Shown piece after piece: positions 44,343-54,850 of a DNA stretch of 64,000 nucleotides. The notes beneath the pieces are model-generated. The model did not search any database and was not told the origin of the DNA. It worked only from the letters and a program-made list of their open reading frames with translations. Made by a program: the position numbers and the translations under genes. The stretch is from Incurvaria masculella (Eukaryota > Arthropoda > Insecta > Lepidoptera > Incurvariidae), in assembly GCA_946894095.1 (NCBI GenBank), contig OX335643.1:4575036-4639035 (forward strand), read 5' to 3'. The first letter of the stretch is position 1, and each line of letters opens with the position of its first letter.

Positions 44343-44730
44343 TTAAGGGCGTGATAAGAGCAGATTTTGTCAGTTTGATGACGACGTAAGTAAAGCCACA
44401 TTTAATTACTTTTTAAAATAACCACAACGAATGTCGATAGTAAAAAAATAAGTATGTAGATTGACGGTCTAGCTATAATTTAAAGATTAAACTGTAAGCC
44501 TCTGGTGCTTTGTGTTCTCAAATTAGACAAATATTCTAAAACTTTAAAAAAGTTTAAACACGGAATATTATCATCAGATATTTACCGTTATAGGTTTTAA
44601 ATATAGCTCTATAATTATTGCATCTTTAAACTTTTTTAAATTTCAAAATAAGTAGTTGTTATTTACAAAAAAAAAATGTAATGTTTGCCCTAATGGAACT
44701 GAATACAATCAGGTGTTATCACGTCCTTAA
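44343..44730 (+). mobile_element. TTAA-flanked MITE (T1), copy 3, best preserved
   Basis: The element 44347-44726 runs from GGGCGTGATAAGAGCAGATT to ATCAGGTGTTATCACGTCC with TTAA on both sides (44343-44346, 44727-44730). There is no coding frame. Confidence 0.85.
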
Positions 44731-45768
44731 TGGTGCGAACTGAATGACCTTTATTCCTTAAACATTGTGTAGTATTCATTTTCCTCCTACGGAACGTAGG
44801 TAACACATGGAATTGAAAAAAGTTTACATGTGGTACATTTAACCATAGAGCAAGGAAGGAAGGGAGCGGCGACCGAAACTCATCCGTATAGTGCAGCCAC
44901 GTATTGCTGATAACGCACTGACTGTAGATAGTTTTTTTACTAATTCGGAACGCACAACACCGAATGTTCGTTGCACTAAATGGCGTCCTGTGCAGCTCTT
45001 ACGTCTTTTTACGTGTCGTTGAAACTCGAGAACCTCAGGAGTGAGCGAATTCGTAAGCGAACTGACTGCCCGCCGCTACCGTCAGTTTTTATATCTTCAA
45101 TAAATAGTGGCTACGCGGCCGCTTTTCGCTAATGCTGAAGTAAGTCTATATTACCTACCTACAGTAGAATTGTATAGTTATGGTGTCAAGTATGATGATT
45201 GTGAACTCGTTATTCTGACACTGTTAATTGTCTTAATGTACGAATCGAATATGTTTTAATACATTCTACGTAACTAACAACTTCCTTATATGGCCAACAA
45301 ACGTGCAGCGCATACAAAGATAATACCAGTCGCCGTTTGTCATACATATTAAATTATGTTTTGTCACCATGAAGGGAGCTCTCGTTCCGTAGTGAGAAAA
45401 TAATTGGAATATGGACGCTGAAGATTCAAAGATATCTGGCGAGATAATTTATGAAGACAGGACGAAATCCTCGCCTTCTCATATACAGGACGCATTAATG
45501 TGTTGACGCCTGTGACATTAGGCTCAAATGTTCGAATGCTGGGAACGAAACGGTTTGGGAACTAAAGTGAATAAAAAACGGTTGTTAAAAACGCTATAAC
45601 GCGTTGGATGAGGCAAAAAACGGACTTGCACTTTTTGTTCCAGAATTCGATAGATTTCGTTATTTCGAATGCAAGACTAAAACTTGTAGACAGCTGCGAC
45701 TTTTAATTTATGAGAGATATATTTTCATTAATTTGTTGTTTTTATGTTGAATGGATGTGACATTACCA
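44731..45768. other. unassigned DNA
   Basis: No element recognised. A 54-codon frame from ATGGCGTCCTG near 44981 is open but has no supporting context. Confidence 0.35.
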
Positions 45769-46160
45769 TTAAGGTGGCCCTTCCCGGCGGGACGGACTCA
45801 TTCGCGGGCACGAAACAAAATCGTGATATTGCGCTCTGGGACCTTCTCGGTTTCAAAGAAAAAGACGGGCTCCGTTATGAGAAGGATGCAACATGTCCAC
45901 AAAGCAGATAATGCGCATAGTGTTTGATTTGGTAAGATTTACGAAAATTTTAATTACAAAACGACCTATAGCTAAAAGTAAACCACGACCGCTGTAGTCT
46001 AAAATCTTACAAATACCAAATTTATTATAAAATCTTATGACACAAGCTATGTCTGATGACAAATTTTCTTAAGATGTTTTTATTTTACATTGAGTAATCC
46101 ACCTCTAAAGTTATTGTATAAAACGCGCAAAAAAATCGAACTTTCTTGCCTTACAACCTA
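45769..46160 (-). mobile_element. TTAA-flanked MITE (T2), truncated inverse copy
   Basis: Starts TTAAGGTGGCCCTTCCCGGC and follows the inverse of T2 (CCACGACCGCTGTAGTC, GCGCAAAAAAATCGAACTTT). The far end is missing. Confidence 0.75.
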
Positions 46161-46476
46161 CAAAAGACAACGTCCGTTTTCCTGAAATTACTACGAAATA
46201 ACTGGACCTAGCTTCGCTCCGGTGCATCCTGTTTTTTCGCCGGTGCAGGGCGTAATGGAGGGAGCTCCATTAAAGAGTTGTTTGTGAAAATATTTTCGCC
46301 GCTTTTAATGGGTTTAAATCGGAACTAGGGCAGTTTTCGCGTAAACAAAATACTTTTTTTTACAAGCCTTTCAAGTCAACGTCGTTTTTTCGCATAAAAT
46401 AGTCCACCTCTCGTCGCTGACTCCATTAATTTCATTGTATCTTTGTCATTTGTGCATGCATAGGCGTTACAGGTTT
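46161..46476. other. unassigned DNA
   Basis: Nothing recognised. Confidence 0.3.
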
Positions 46477-46697
46477 GAGCGACTCTTAGCTCGCGGGGCC
46501 TCGATTCTCATTCGAGAGGTCGTGAGTTCAATTCCGCCTCGTGCACGCACCAGTTTTTTTCTCTTTCCGAGTTGAATAATAGTATTTCGTCAGGAATGCT
46601 AGTTCAGATCCATAGTTCAGAATCCGTTTAAAACTGTTGCGTCCCTTCTATTCTAGTAGATAGGGATGGTACCATCTCACTGGATGAAATGTAGTCA
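46477..46697 (+). mobile_element. SINE family B with a fourth head type, 3'-truncated
   Basis: The head GAGCGACTCTTAGCTCGCGG with B-box-like GAGTTCAATTCC leads into CTCTTTCCGAGTTGAATAAT and a decayed body up to ATGGTACCATCTCACTGGAT. Confidence 0.7.
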
Positions 46698-46701
46698 AAT
46701 T

Positions 46702-46750
46702 CAAAAAAGGAGGAGTTTCTCAATTCGTCGGAATCTTTTTTTTTCTTTTA
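46702..46750 (-). repeat. element E 3' end, inverse
   Basis: AAAAAAGGAGGAGTTTCTCA then ATTCGTCGGAATC, the inverse of the end seen at 4437, joined directly to the truncated SINE. Confidence 0.55.
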
Positions 46751-47468
46751 AAATGAGTGTCCAAACGGTTTTTGAATTGAGTCGACCGCAATTTTTTTCG
46801 TATTTTCTATTCAATTCTATCTATCTACCCTTATAAAAGGGTGGGTCTTTGCATATGCAATGGGTGCTAGCTGCGGTCCCGGCTCCGCTCGTGTGAATAT
46901 CTTGCCAACAGCGCCACCTCCTGGGTCCAATAGTGAATCTAAACCATCCAGGAACCCATCCAAATCAGTTCCGCCGTTTCGGAAGAGTTAGTTGACGATT
47001 GAATGAGGTTAGATTTAAATAAAAAGAAGACAATCGACTCAAGAGTGTTTTAATCGATTTTCGTAGCATGAACTTGTGGCAAAAATATTCAAAAAATAAA
47101 GTTGTCTAAACTTTATTTTTTTTATTCAAGCTTGTATTTATATGGAATAAGTCGAAAGTTAAAATGTGAATCCATCAGAATTAACAAAGCGTTTAGAGTT
47201 ATTTTAACGTGGTTTTATTATTATTTCGAAAAATACATCGACTTATTAACAAACTGGTTGATTCCTGCTGCCCTGAGTACTCTGAATAGTTTTATGCAGT
47301 GTTTTAGGATATAAATTTCGGCCAGCTCAAAATTGTTACGGGTTTTCGATAAGGGTGGGTTTACATGGGTCGATAACTTTCTCATTCGCTTCTACGTGCC
47401 ATTGCGTGTCCATTTTACATCTTTAGCCTGTTTTGATGAAAATAATGTTCAGAATAATAAAAGTGCCC
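46751..47468. other. unassigned DNA, repeat-like start
   Basis: CCCTTATAAAAGGGTGGGTC and CGCCGTTTCGGAAGAGTTAG near 46830-46990 look like part of a dispersed repeat. The rest is unassigned. Confidence 0.35.
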
Positions 47469-47834
47469 TTTTTTTATGTGACTGGACATGGATGGCTAAT
47501 ACACAAGTTCTGTCATGGTATTAGCCCAACACACCACATGGGAACTAGGTGCCATGCCAGGACCTTCCTTATATTGCACGGCTACATTTAACTGGATGGA
47601 AAACACGGACAATTTTCATTGCCGCTTCGACCATCGTTCGTCCAACGCGATGGTGGGATTAACCCTACCACCTAGTAAGTAAGGAAGGGGACCTACAGTT
47701 TAACGTGGAATCCGAACCACGGCCAGCCTCTCTCAACGGTCGAATGGTCACCCATCCAAGACCAGACCGGACCCAGCGTTGCTTAACTTCGGAGAGCGAT
47801 CGCCGAAGTGTTGCGCCACTGGGCCACTGAGGCT
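47469..47834 (-). mobile_element. 5S-headed SINE, full-length, minus strand
   Basis: Inverse of the copy at 17675. The 5S-like block is at 47746-47803 (GGTCACCCATCCAAGACCAG ... GAGAGCGATCG). The body lacks the TACCAACCCGGGC segment. The tail is TTATGTGACTGGACATGGAT preceded by a T-run. Confidence 0.88.
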
Positions 47835-48112
47835 ATTCCAGTTAGGAAATTATCTTGCTCTATATTTAAATCCCCCAAAAAAAAATACTCCAAAATTGTT
47901 TGATTTCAGCTCATTTATTTCGTTTGGAATCCATGAGCTGGAACCTCATTGGGTTCTTAGATTCTGTCTTTGAAATATTTGTTCATAACAAGTTTTCAAT
48001 TAAGCTTCTTTTTGTCAGAAAAAAAGAATTATGACATACATCCGCGAACATAATTTTAGACATGGCGGAACGAACGGTTGAATACGGCCACTCAATTGAT
48101 TGCCTACTACTT

Positions 48113-48410
48113 TTTATTAGGGTTCCGTACCCAAAGGGTGAAAACGGAACCCTATTACTAAGCCTCTGCTTTCCGTCCGTCCGTCCGTCCGTCTGTCACA
48201 GGGCTGTATCTCATGAACCGTAACGGGTACGAAGCTGAAATTTTCACAGATTATGTAATTTTACCGCTTTAAGAAAAAATAGTTAAAATTGTAAAATAAT
48301 AAAAAATAAAGGGGAGCCCATACAAAAAACCTGTTTTTTTTGTGTTAAATCTTCTACGATGGTACGGAACCCTTCGTGTGCGAATCCGACTCGCACTTGG
48401 CCGGTTTTTA
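48113..48410 (-). repeat. family A, copy 8, minus strand
   Basis: Inverse full-length copy from AGGGTTCCGTACCCAAAGGG to CTCGCACTTGGCCGGTTTTT with (CCGT)n at about 48174-48193. Confidence 0.9.
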
Positions 48411-48438
48411 AATAATTAATATAATCAAACTGGATCTT

Positions 48439-48729
48439 GGATGGTGCGAAACGAGGCAATCCGCCGACGTACCAAAGTAGTCGATATTGGATACCGGGTG
48501 GCTAAGCTCAAGTGGCAGTGGGCGGGTCATGTCAGCCGAAGAGACGACGACCGTTGGAGTAACCGTGTCCTACACTGGCGGCCGTGGACAGGAAAACGGA
48601 GTGTGGGAAGTCCTCCCGCCAGGTGGGATGACGACATCAAGTGCTTCCGTACCGCTGAGGGCCGAGAGGACTGGAGAAAAATCAGAGAGGCAGCAGTGGA
48701 CGCAAACACGCTGACTGACTGACTGATTG
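48439..48729 (+). mobile_element. RTE-clade LINE, 5'-truncated, 10-bp duplication
   Basis: The insertion carries the intact C-terminal coding end of an RTE-type RT (frame 48441-48722: VVDIGYRVAKLKWQWAGHVS, then ARWDDDIK) and ends in (CTGA)n, the short tandem tail usual for RTE. ACTGGATCTT occurs on both sides (48429-48438 and 48730-48739), a clean target duplication that implies recent arrival. Confidence 0.88.
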
Positions 48730-48876
48730 ACTGGATCTTAATAAACTTATTTCACCTTACACTTGGTGCTCATGGCCTTGGCTCCGGTCTAAAAATTTAA
48801 CATGCATGGCATTCTTTCACCATCCATTCAATCAAATTAGTTAAATATATATTTTGTAAACCTCAATACTAATACT

Positions 48877-49084
48877 TTTTAGGGTTCCGTACCCAAAGGG
48901 TGAAAACGGAACCCATTTACTAAGCCTTCGCTGTCCGTCCGTCAGTCACAGAGCTGTACCGTGTCTCATGAACCGTAATAGGTAGGCATCTGAATTTTTC
49001 ACAGAGTATGTATTTATTTTGCCGCAACAACAACGTGATTTTTTTGTGTTATATGTACCGACTCCCACTTGGCCGGTTTTTTTA
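48877..49084 (-). repeat. family A, copy 9, internally deleted
   Basis: AGGGTTCCGTACCCAAAGGG to CCCACTTGGCCGGTTTTTTT. The segment between GCCGCAACAACAACGTG and the hairpin is shortened and the hairpin is lost. Confidence 0.88.
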
Positions 49085-49810
49085 CTTGGTGTGTATCATA
49101 TAAAAATATTATATGTAAGACGAGACGAACGAAAGGAGTAAACTTGCGCCATGTAAACGGACGTTAGTGTGAATAATTTTAAATAAAATCTATGGATTTT
49201 AAACGCAGTCGACTGCTGTAATGGCTTTCACAGAACAGGGAGCTACGTAGAGACGTCCGCTTTTTCATTTGAGTCATATAAAAGCAAAGGCGGCATTCTC
49301 CTACAGAAAACAAGAGTTTGTGTTATGCTATGATTTAAAGCAAATAGTCCCAAACAACCCAAAGCTAAGGCGGCGTTATCCACGTCGACCAATCAGATGA
49401 CAGCATAGAAAATTCGGCATTCTCCACTCATATTCAAAGCAAAAACAGCCGTATCCTCTTGCCTCTGTCAAAACCGACGATCTCCTTAAACAATAATGCT
49501 CAAATACGCTTTTTAGAAGACGATGCCTGCTGTGTTTCAACTATTTTTTTTATAAAAACAACGAAACATCTGAAATAAAAAACGGCATGAGTGGTACATT
49601 TTAGTCAGTAGGATGTTTTTTTTAAGTTCCTGTAAAATGAGACTTAATGTAGGTATCTGACTTTGCTTATTATATGACGTTGCTTATTATTGTTATGCAA
49701 CAATCCACCTGTCCCCTGGATCTTCGCATGGATCAAGCACTTATTTAACTTCGATAGAGAAAGAAAGTTGTCTCCAATTTTCTAAAATGATCAACCCAAC
49801 CTAAACGTAA
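49085..49810. other. unassigned DNA with a loose internal repeat
   Basis: Variants of AAAGCNAAGGCGGCATTCTCC recur four times between 49282 and 49460 at irregular 30-75 bp spacing. No gene seen. Confidence 0.35.
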
Positions 49811-49905
49811 ATGCCACATGCAAACATAGTCGCAGACGTATTGGAGGGCCTGTGTGCGTGGGAAATGACTTAAAGAACGTATTTTTAGAGCACTTTCGCA
49901 CGCGG
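49811..49905 (+). repeat. dispersed repeat, copy of 21386-21479
   Basis: ATGCCACATGCAAACATAGT then CGCAGACGTATTGGAGG and GAGCACTTTCGCACGC. Confidence 0.5.
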
Positions 49906-50488
49906 TGGCGATGTTTGGACTGTGTGGTATGCGACGCGCCGCTGGATTCCCATACAGTTATACGGTAATTTTGTCAATTTGGCGGAGACGCGATATCTAC
50001 CGCATGCCACGCATTATTTTCTCTTCAGTGGTGATGTAAGAAGAAACTTCACGCTTTCGTCTCAAGGAAGTCTCCACGCGTCTTCGCCCCGGATTTAACT
50101 CCATTGATTTATTATTGTAAGACGCCGCGTTCCCTCGAATTTATGACAATTCGAAAACTTTTAAATCCCGCTTTAAGTATTTCCGCCTAAGACCCGCCCG
50201 CTTGTAAGTTGCTCGGGGAGTTTTATCTGTTGATAGTCGCCCGGAACGTTCCGGAACGATACGTCATCGGAACGGCCGGTGCGATGCTTTCAAATTTAAT
50301 TATAAACACGAGTACACCGAGACGCGCAAGTTAATTAAGTTTACGTTAATTCACTATGGGAAGTGTTTTTATGGAGCAACTATTTCCCTCCAATGTTCTC
50401 GTCGGCTCCGTACGTTACGTTGAGATTTTGAACCGTTATACATGGTGGTAAGAACGAACGCCACAAGGGAAGCACCGTAAACATTGAA
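49906..50488. other. unassigned DNA with a heat-shock-element-like motif
   Basis: GGAACGTTCCGGAACG at 50243-50258 fits three alternating nGAAn units. No gene start was recognised nearby. Confidence 0.3.
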
Positions 50489-50640
50489 AGAAAGAAATAA
50501 AGAAATAGTTTATTTACCTGCGTTTAAAGAGAAATTAACTTAACAAGGTATTTGGCTTAATCTATGAAAATAACTTAATATAAAATTAACAGAACAACTA
50601 GATATTTAAAAAGCTTGGAACTAAAAGTCAATATTGGATT
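50489..50640 (-). mobile_element. LINE 3' tail, minus strand
   Basis: GAAAGAAAGAAATAAAGAAA then TAGTTTATTTACCTGCG is the inverse of a (TTTC)n-tailed LINE 3' end. Only untranslated sequence is present. Confidence 0.5.
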
Positions 50641-50958
50641 AGCATTTACTCTAAAGCAGTGTGTTGCTCTGTGGAAATTGCACCCATATTCCTCCCCATC
50701 CTACCTATATCCGGAGCACCCTCCGCAGAGAATCAGAGCACCCCCTTGTGGTTGACATTAGGCTTTTGAGGACGAACTGTTTCTCAAACTCATGTCTCTA
50801 CCGCTCCGCCAGGATATGGAACCGTCTACAGGCGGGTGCCTTTCCTCATGCTTATAACCTGGGAGTCTTCAAGCGTAATTTGAACAAGTTCGATAGCTCA
50901 GTCATTGTCCGCGAATCCGCTGATATGGTTCCTCGCTGAACGTGGATATAAAAAAAAG
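50641..50958 (+). pseudogene. non-LTR RT C-terminal fragment
   Basis: The plus frame 50661-50939 contains HPLVVDIRLLRTNCFSNS, ARIWNRLQAGAFP and YNLGVFKRNLNKF, the usual close of Jockey/CR1-group ORF2 proteins. A short A-run follows at about 50950. It is strongly 5'-truncated. The clade is not resolved. Confidence 0.65.
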
Positions 50959-51485
50959 GCATTAGAGGTCGTTTCTTTCCCTTCCCTTGAGTTTGGAATA
51001 GGGTCCGTCATATTTCAACCACTGCCGCGAGTTACGAGAGAGAGATGGAACGTACCACTGCAGATAAAGGAAGAATGTCTCCGTCAGTCTCCGCTATATG
51101 GTCAAATCGACCATATAATTGTATGTGAATCAGGCGCGCGTCGTATGCCACACAGTCGAAACGTCGCCACCTGTAATTACACAGTGCCACTGAAGTTGTC
51201 CACCTGTGACATTGTAAATTGTGAGGAGACATGACTCACTGACGATTTTTTGTCGGTCATGTTTCTTATCTTTTCCTCATTATTTCCAAGTAAAACTTGA
51301 AACATAACTTGAAACATTATTTTGCAGCTACATTTTAGTACATTTTGTATGAAACAATGTTTGTCTCATCTGTCAGTTGACTGTGCAGGTATTTTCTAAT
51401 CTAAGTACTTTTTCACAACAATATTCAAGACAGAGAGGCAACCTGGACCAATTGCCCACCGTACGCGACGACTTTCAGAACCCTC
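50959..51485. other. unassigned DNA
   Basis: Contains a short hairpin TATATGGTC / GACCATATA at 51095-51116. Nothing else recognised. Confidence 0.3.
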
Positions 51486-52331
51486 TTAAGGTCGTTACGC
51501 TATCAATTACCCATGCTACGGGCGATAATTGTTTACATGCTCTTAATGTTTTTCAAATTTTGGATTCCAAAATGTATTGTCGAAACCTACGTCTGCGTTT
51601 TTATTTTTTTGTATTTACCTTGTAGATTGGAAAATATTGGCTAAACATTGGAAAATGTTCATTTCAGATTATTTTACTGGAAAATACAGATATTTACGCT
51701 ACAGCAACATACGGAAATAGAATGAAGCTCTGTCAAGTGATTAAAAAATGTTCATTAAAATCTGTCAACTTTAAGGGGTGGGAAACCGTTAGGGCTTTTG
51801 TATGCAACCTGACATGGATGGCTATTACCACATAACTACCGTTATGATATTAGCTCAATACACTACTTACCCGAAGGAATTAGGTGCCATGCCAGGACCT
51901 TCCCTAGCACGGCTACATTGAATTGGCTACTTTTCATCCAATGCGATGGTACCAACCCGGGCGGGCTTGAACCCTACCACCCAGTAGGGGCAGGGGACCT
52001 TAATTTTTACATGGATTCCGAACCATGGAGCAGCTCGCATTCGTGCCGAAATGTACTTATTGAACTCAGAAAGAGAAAGAAAGTGGTGCAGGTCGGGCGA
52101 GGAATTGAACCCAGACCTCTGGTACGCTAGGCCAGTCCTCGCGCCACTAGGCTACGATCTGTAATCTGACAACTTTTAGGGGTGGTGAACCGTTAGGGTC
52201 CGGAAGACGATTTCGGTAGTTCAATTCGCTGTCGGCATGCAAAATAGTGCCTTGGCCGATGGATAAAGAAAGTTGTTTTTCAAATTTTAAAAGGCCCCAA
52301 ACGAGCCCCGCTGCCTTCACGACAGTCTTAA
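51486..52331 (+). mobile_element. TTAA-flanked MITE (T4), copy 2, split by a SINE
   Basis: The element 51490-52327 lies between TTAA at 51486 and TTAA at 52328. It matches 34111-34574 on both sides of the SINE inserted at about 51796-52164. No coding frame. Confidence 0.75.
51796..52164 (-). mobile_element. SINE family B inserted in T4, 35-bp duplication
   Basis: Inverse full-length copy with the head (CGCGCCACTAGGCTACGATC) at the right. The flanks 51761-51795 and 52165-52199 align at 30 of 35 positions (TCTGTCAACTTTAAGGGGTG against TCTGACAACTTTTAGGGGTG), which reads as an unusually long target duplication. Confidence 0.8.
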
Positions 52332-52449
52332 GGTGATTCGAAACTGAAGGTAATCGTATGACACAAACGTGTTTAAGGAGCAAGCGGAACGCAATTTGCG
52401 TGTCGCACGCCTGGCCGAGGACATTCTAAAGTAGGAAGGATCTACTTAC

Positions 52450-52634
52450 TTAAATATAGAGACGCCGCGAAGGCGGGGCTCCGCGGCGGCGAGCGGCGGC
52501 GAGCGGCGGCGTGCCGGTTTATTTGACGTTTCTGTCTCGTTAGCAAGAACGCGACGAAACGACGCGTCTACAGTCGCCGCGGACGCACCGCACCTCACAA
52601 CCGGCGCGGCGGCCGATCGCGGGAACAGTCCCAC
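52450..52634 (-). CDS. candidate GC-rich first exon (weak)
   Basis: Read on the minus strand, ATG at 52634 opens a frame running to ATATTTAA followed by GTAAGT (plus positions 52444-52449), an ideal donor. The sequence is about 70 percent GC, very different from its surroundings. The product is alanine- and arginine-rich with no domain, so it could equally be untranslated leader. A transposon begins 8 bp upstream of the ATG. Confidence 0.22.
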
Positions 52635-53069
52635 CGAGTGATTGAGGCGCTAGGACTAGCCAACTACTCGCGCCACACAAATGCACCTTTAAACAAATGT
52701 AATAATATGTAGTGTAACGCCTTAGCAAGTCCAAATAGAACTCCAAACTGATAATGGATTGTTAATAGTTTTTTATTGTATCTTTTATTTAAATAATAAT
52801 AATAATAATAAAATCTATTTTTCACATTATAAATCTGAAAGTTATATGATTTCTAGATATAAGCAAAAACAGCATATATGCATAAACAAATAATTCCATT
52901 TGCTTTTAAATTTGTACATTTAGTCAAAAAAGTTCGGAAATGGACATCGTTTCCGCAATGTATTTTGCATAGAAAAAGGAAACATACATTAACGAAAATA
53001 GGTTGATTCCTAGACAAGGAATCATATATTGTAAGAATGATACTTCTAATCGTCAGACTTAGTTAGTTA

Positions 53070-54794
53070 TTTTTTTTATTGTTATAAACACAGAACACAT
53101 GCAAATACACAACAAGAAACAGATACATATGAAAAAATTAAAATAATATGACAATCTACTTAACCCTAACAAACAGTAATCATAAATAAAAAAGTTCTTC
53201 AAAGTCAGCTGAAGCTGCTATGGTCCCTAAGACACTTATTGCGTTACCCCTTTGGATCTCTAGGCTAATGCGGCGAATAAAGAAAGCTTTTGAGCGTAAG
53301 TCACCTGAAGCCTCCGTCAACAGTTTACCTAGACTGTCAGCAAATTTCAAAGCTTCGTTTGACCATGCTCCTAAAGTTTCCACTGCAAAAGGCAAGAATT
53401 CTAATTGGGGTAACAGAGAATCATATTTTTTTATCTTATTTGATGCTGCAGTGGCTGCCGCAGAACCAGCTGAGCGCGAGGAGACACCTACGTGACTGGG
53501 TGCTAATGTGTCAACGCATGTGGCATCCCACACCAAAGCCTTTCCCCGCTTCCATGGAACGAGAGTCATACCGTCAGGTCGTTTCCCATCTGACCGTGAC
53601 AACCCTGGAGGCTCACGCAAGCTGGGTATACCAGCGGAATTCAGACATCTCTTAATGATATCATTTATTGCGGATTGCCTCGATATCCGACCTGCGCTCC
53701 GCTGGCATGCCAAGCCGTGGTGTCCGTTGCTGTCGACACTGGCCCCGCAAATACAAATATGGGGCTGACATACTCTAGCGCCAATGCGGAGAGCGACACA
53801 GATCCGTAATATGTTTTTATCTAGTAGTGTGCCGAGGTGTGGTGAGGGGAAGGTCTTTAGCCATGCTCCTGATTCCTCTCGGGATACTCCTAATAATCTT
53901 GCCTTGTTGGCATCTGTAGCTTTAACAATCATATCTAAAAGTCTCTCTTCAATTAAGGGTAAGTCCCATTTTTTCTGTATCTTCGGACAGAGTGGTATCT
54001 CGCGAGCCTCAGTAAATCTCAGCCTCCAAGCTTCCATTGCCTCTTTCACGTAGTCGATCTCAAAATCACAGCCAAGTGATGGAACAAGAATTCTACCAAT
54101 GAGATCGTTACTAGCATGAACAGAGGCTAAGAAAGCCGGAAGAGCCACATCTGTGACGCGTCGGATACCAATTCCTCCAAAAGAAATCGGAAGTGTTGCT
54201 TGCATCCAACTATCATCCTCAAGTTTGATATTAAGCGTTTGTTCCAAGCTAGCTCTGAAAATACTGTCAACCTTTGACAAATACTCTGCTTTACACCAAA
54301 GCGGACAACAACGTAAGAAATATGTGAATCTGGGCAAGCAGAAACAGTTTCGAAGTAAAAAAAGTGATACATGAGGGTGCAAGTGTTGTAAACGCTCAAT
54401 GAAAAAGTTAAGTTTTGAACATTTAGATGTTATCAGTGAATCAACGGAGTCATCAATAAGTGGCGCACCGAGAAGAAATATATTGTCTTTTTGTAACATT
54501 TTTATACCTGGTGTAATCATGTTCAAATCATTCATTATTTCCTGAACTTTGTGATTTGGTACTGTCGGAAAAAACATAACCTCACATTTTTCGGGGTTTA
54601 ATTGGAGTCCTAGTACTTCAAACTTCTGAATAATATTTCTTAGGTCACTGAGGACATCTTTTGTGCTCCCCGCGAGAACTCCATCATCCAGATACCATAT
54701 GTTTAATTTAGAAATGAGGCTTACTATGATCGGGTGTAAGGCTAGACTAAAAATTGCTGGACCAAGGGGATCCCCCTGCTGACAGCCAACAGCG
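53070..54794 (-). mobile_element. RLE-type non-LTR retrotransposon, 5'-truncated
   Basis: Inserted in T3 with GTTAGTTA on both sides (53062-53069 and 54795-54802). A T-run at 53070 is the inverse poly-A tail, followed by an AT-rich 3' UTR of about 110 bp and the coding frame. The 5' boundary falls inside the RT domain. The open frame and clean junctions mark it as young. Confidence 0.9.
53180..54794 (-). CDS. partial ORF: RT palm, CCHC knuckle and RLE-like nuclease
   Basis: The frame is open from the 5' junction to TGA at 53180-53182, 537 codons. RT boxes QQGDPLGP (residues about 5-12) and YLDDG (34-38) open it. A CCHC motif of spacing C-x1-C-x8-H-x4-C lies at about 347-363. Then come RPD (405-407), an aspartate 16 residues on (LVWDATC, 423) and KKY (455-457). 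CCHC followed by R/KPD..D is the order known for R2-type elements with a restriction-like endonuclease. The YLDD box differs from the FADD/YADD I expect in R2. The C-terminus carries RRISLEIQRGNAISVLGT. The clade is not identified. Confidence 0.85.
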
Positions 54795-54850
54795 GTTAGT
54801 TAACTTGGGGTGCCTCGTCTAACTTTGCGATTTGGTTATAAGGCTCCATA

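Larger units (their letters stand above)
52642..54850 (-). mobile_element. TTAA-type MITE (T3) split by a retrotransposon
   Basis: The left end GGCGCTAGGACTAGCCAACT (52646) and the sequence to 53069, plus the right remnant 54795-about 54850 (TTAACTTGGGGTGCCTCGTC), are the inverse of 59639-60109. The left flank is TTGA rather than TTAA and the right terminus is worn. Confidence 0.75.
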
